DNA from: JBHHWH01 sp046756405
GTDB lineage: Bacteria > Actinomycetota > Acidimicrobiia > Spongiisociales > ZC4RG35
Reading direction: 5' to 3'
DNA: 5,643 nt
Assembly (NCBI GenBank): GCA_046756405.1
Contig: JBHHWH010000116.1
Location: 1 to 5,643 of the forward strand
Part shown: positions 3,687 to 5,643 of the stretch, one piece after another
How the letters are laid out: each line of letters begins with the position of its first letter
Position numbering within the stretch: position 1 is the stretch's first letter
Notes under the pieces: generated by a model
Databases searched by the model: none
What the model was told of the DNA's origin: nothing
What the model saw: only the letters and a program-made list of their open reading frames with translations
Translations under genes and position numbers: made by a program

Positions 3687-5643
3687 CCCGGCGCCTGGAA
3701 CGCCACAAATCGCGGGCACCGGCCCCGACGACAGCCAGGAACCCGATCAGGGTCATCCCCTTGCCCACGGTCTCCGCCCAGGTATCGCGGAACTCCAACA
3801 CCACCTCGTTCTGGGTGGGTACCACCACCATCAGCGATGGTGTCGCCCGCCACGGCCCTTCGGCTCCGACGGCGGTCCAGTTGGGGAAGTAGGAGATCTT
3901 GATGATGTGGGGAAGCCCGACCGCCTCGGTGCGGAAGGAGAGACGGTGGTCCTCGAGGACTATGTCGGTGACGGCCCCGTCAGGAGCGGCGAGGGGGACG
4001 TCGGGCCGTTCGTCTATGGACTGGATCCGGGGCCATGGTTCGGGGCCGTCGGCGACGACGATCCGATCCAGGTCGTCGATGTCCTCATACCACTCCAGGG
4101 CCATGTCGTGGAACCCGGGGAGGGGCTCCCCGTCGAGACCGGTGGCGCTGGTGGAGCCGATGAAAGCGTCCAGCACGCTCCGTTCGGGAGCGTCGTAGAC
4201 CGCGGGAAGATGGCGGACTACCTCCACCACCTCGGTATCGGGAAGCTTGAAGATCGCAAAGGGATCCGAATCCGCGATCTTCTCCAGCTCAGCTAGCCCC
4301 TCGGCCTTTTCCTTCGCCTCGGGGGTGAACGAGACGTAGTAGTCCACCCCGTAGACGCCCATGTGCTTGATGCCCCGCTCCATGTCGAAGCTGTGGTAAT
4401 TCAGTCCGGGAATCGGGTTGGAGGACCGGAAAGACATCTCGGAATGGTTGATGAAATGGAAGGGCGTGGTGAGGGACGACTCGAAGTAGAGGCCTTCCAT
4501 CGACGCCTGCTTGCCCTCCGTCCAGTAGGGGATGAGCATCGGCGCCATGGGTGTCCCGTACTTGTTGAGCCCGTTGCTGTTCTCCCACATGACCCGCCCC
4601 GGCGGAAGCTGGTCGAGCTCCACCATCAGCGCCTGGTATTCAGGGAACGACTCCTTGGCCTCGTAGCCCTCGTAGTTCCAGCGGGCCCAGCCGTCGATGA
4701 AGGTCACCCCAGCGGCGGCTCCCAATACGACAAGCGCCGTAGCCGAGCCGACCAGAAAGTTGCGCGTGTCCACCGAAGCGGGCAGTACGAAGGTCAAGGC
4801 TAAAGCAGCCAGCCCCAGCCCCGCCACCGGAACCCACGCCCATCCCGGAAAGTCGGTGGAGTCCACCACCAGGCCAACCGCCACCGCAGTGGCCACCAGG
4901 ATCACCATCCGGAGCAGGTGGGTGGAGACCCGGGCCGGCAGCCGGCGTGACAGCCACACCACGCCCGCTCCCAGGCCCACCGCGGCGAAGAAAGCGATCC
5001 CGAAGTACCAGTAGGGAAGGAGGCGGCCGTTCCACAGCTTCCAGCGCTGCCCGTCAAAGGCGGAGGGGAACAGTTCCGGGAGCAGCGTGGGGAGGGGGAA
5101 GTAGACCAGAGGCAGGACCGTGGCTGCCAGGAGGGGCGCCGAACGAGAGCTTCGCCTCATCGCCCACACCGCCCCGACGAGGGCCACGGGAAGCAGGATC
5201 CAGATCTCGACGGGGAAGACTTCTTTGAGGTTGGTCAACGGGGTCCAGGCCATATCCGAGCTGAGCCCGATCCTGGCGATGAGCGGAACCGCCCAGAACC
5301 CGGCTATGGCCAGGCCCCACACCCAGACCGTCAGGGTCCGGCCGAGCCCCCTCTTCCAGAGCAACACTGTTAGGGAGGCCAACACCACGACCAGGGTGGT
5401 GAGCACGTGGGAGAGCGCCGTGAAGGCGAGGGCCAGGGCCGCCCACTTGAGATACTTCTTGTCCTCCCTCACCGCCTTGATCAGCAGCCCCAGATAGACC
5501 AGGGCCAAGGCGAAGGACCAGGAGTAGGAGAACTCGCCGGCCAGGGTCGAGGCCACGTTGCCCCCGTAGATCGAATAGCTCTCCAGAAAGGCAAACACGG
5601 CGCCGGCACCGGTGGCGACAAGGGCGATGTTCCTGCCGAGTGT
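3667..5643 (-). CDS. Large multi-pass membrane protein with C-terminal non-membrane domain, GT-C/YfhO-like (5' end beyond the window)
   Basis: The reading frame is open to the right edge, so the N-terminus is missing; 658 residues are visible. The GTG at 5598 is in frame but is probably internal, since 15 sense codons precede it to the edge. Numbering from the edge, a YGGNVASTLAGEFSYSWSF stretch (26-44) precedes hydrophobic segments at roughly 41-56, 68-95, 103-123, 146-161, 170-186, 209-232, 243-260, 267-286 and 295-316. A hydrophilic domain follows (about 317-626), containing RVMWENSNGLNKYGT (350-364), SMEGLYFESSLTTPFHF (381-397), SSNPIPGLNYHSFDMERG (407-424) and ISYFPNWTAVGAEGPWRA (583-600), then a last hydrophobic segment (627-642) and a basic tail. 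This architecture resembles actinobacterial membrane proteins annotated as hypothetical, YfhO-like or '6-pyruvoyl-tetrahydropterin synthase-related', which are GT-C-like; lipid-linked-sugar transfer is an inference. Its stop overlaps the convergent glycosyltransferase gene by 20 bases. Confidence 0.82.
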   Translation of the reverse strand, partial: TLGRNIALVATGAGAVFAFLESYSIYGGNVASTLAGEFSYSWSFALALVYLGLLIKAVREDKKYLKWAALALAFTALSHVLTTLVVVLASLTVLLWKRGLGRTLTVWVWGLAIAGFWAVPLIARIGLSSDMAWTPLTNLKEVFPVEIWILLPVALVGAVWAMRRSSRSAPLLAATVLPLVYFPLPTLLPELFPSAFDGQRWKLWNGRLLPYWYFGIAFFAAVGLGAGVVWLSRRLPARVSTHLLRMVILVATAVAVGLVVDSTDFPGWAWVPVAGLGLAALALTFVLPASVDTRNFLVGSATALVVLGAAAGVTFIDGWARWNYEGYEAKESFPEYQALMVELDQLPPGRVMWENSNGLNKYGTPMAPMLIPYWTEGKQASMEGLYFESSLTTPFHFINHSEMSFRSSNPIPGLNYHSFDMERGIKHMGVYGVDYYVSFTPEAKEKAEGLAELEKIADSDPFAIFKLPDTEVVEVVRHLPAVYDAPERSVLDAFIGSTSATGLDGEPLPGFHDMALEWYEDIDDLDRIVVADGPEPWPRIQSIDERPDVPLAAPDGAVTDIVLEDHRLSFRTEAVGLPHIIKISYFPNWTAVGAEGPWRATPSLMVVVPTQNEVVLEFRDTWAETVGKGMTLIGFLAVVGAGARDLWRSRRRVNEELF

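Noticed and set aside
3689..3705. GGCG...CGCC stem as a terminator for the glycosyltransferase gene
   Set aside because: The stem is only four base pairs, has no T-run, and lies inside the membrane-protein coding sequence.
5596..5598. GTG at 5598 as the true start of the membrane protein
   Set aside because: The frame stays open for 15 more codons to the edge with hydrophobic sense codons (RNIALVATGAGA), no ribosome site precedes it, and the visible part begins in mid-architecture.

Overview
The window is GC-rich, gene-dense bacterial DNA that looks actinobacterial. The clues are the manB / Trm112-like / SIS-isomerase / ahcY gene order, translationally coupled junctions, and a large membrane protein of a type I associate with Actinomycetota. 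I would guess an uncultured or poorly studied lineage near Acidimicrobiia. That placement is an inference from protein style, not from a marker gene.

Layout. Positions 1-2947 hold a four-gene operon on the minus strand, transcribed right to left: manB (phosphomannomutase/phosphoglucomutase), a 54-residue Trm112-like protein with a GTG start, a two-SIS-domain phosphoglucose/phosphomannose isomerase, and ahcY (S-adenosylhomocysteine hydrolase, cut off by the left edge). The junctions are GTGA (4-base overlap), ATGA (4-base overlap) and TAAATG (no gap), so the operon has no intergenic bases. A 49-base divergent intergenic region (2948-2996) follows. It carries two mirror-image promoter-like -10 elements, each 10 bases upstream of an ATG that lacks a Shine-Dalgarno sequence. 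On the plus strand, 2997-3686 encodes a family 2 glycosyltransferase resembling polyprenyl/dolichyl-phosphate sugar synthases. Its 3' end overlaps, tail to tail by 20 bases, a minus-strand gene for a large multi-pass membrane protein with a C-terminal non-membrane domain. That gene runs off the right edge, so its N-terminus is missing.

How the genes may work together. The SIS isomerase interconverts fructose-6-P, glucose-6-P and mannose-6-P, and ManB makes mannose-1-P (or glucose-1-P) for nucleotide sugar synthesis. The GT2 could load the sugar onto a polyprenyl phosphate, and the membrane protein (GT-C/YfhO-like in architecture) is a candidate user of that lipid-linked sugar or a partner in envelope glycan assembly. 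AhcY belongs to the methyl cycle. Its co-transcription with a Trm112-like protein, a family that activates SAM-dependent methyltransferases in other organisms, hints at a methylation link. The GT2-to-membrane-protein link and the methylation link are inferences. The gene identities of manB, ahcY, the SIS isomerase and the Trm112-like protein are well supported by motifs. I see no RNA genes, CRISPR arrays or mobile elements, and no gene-free stretch longer than 49 bases.
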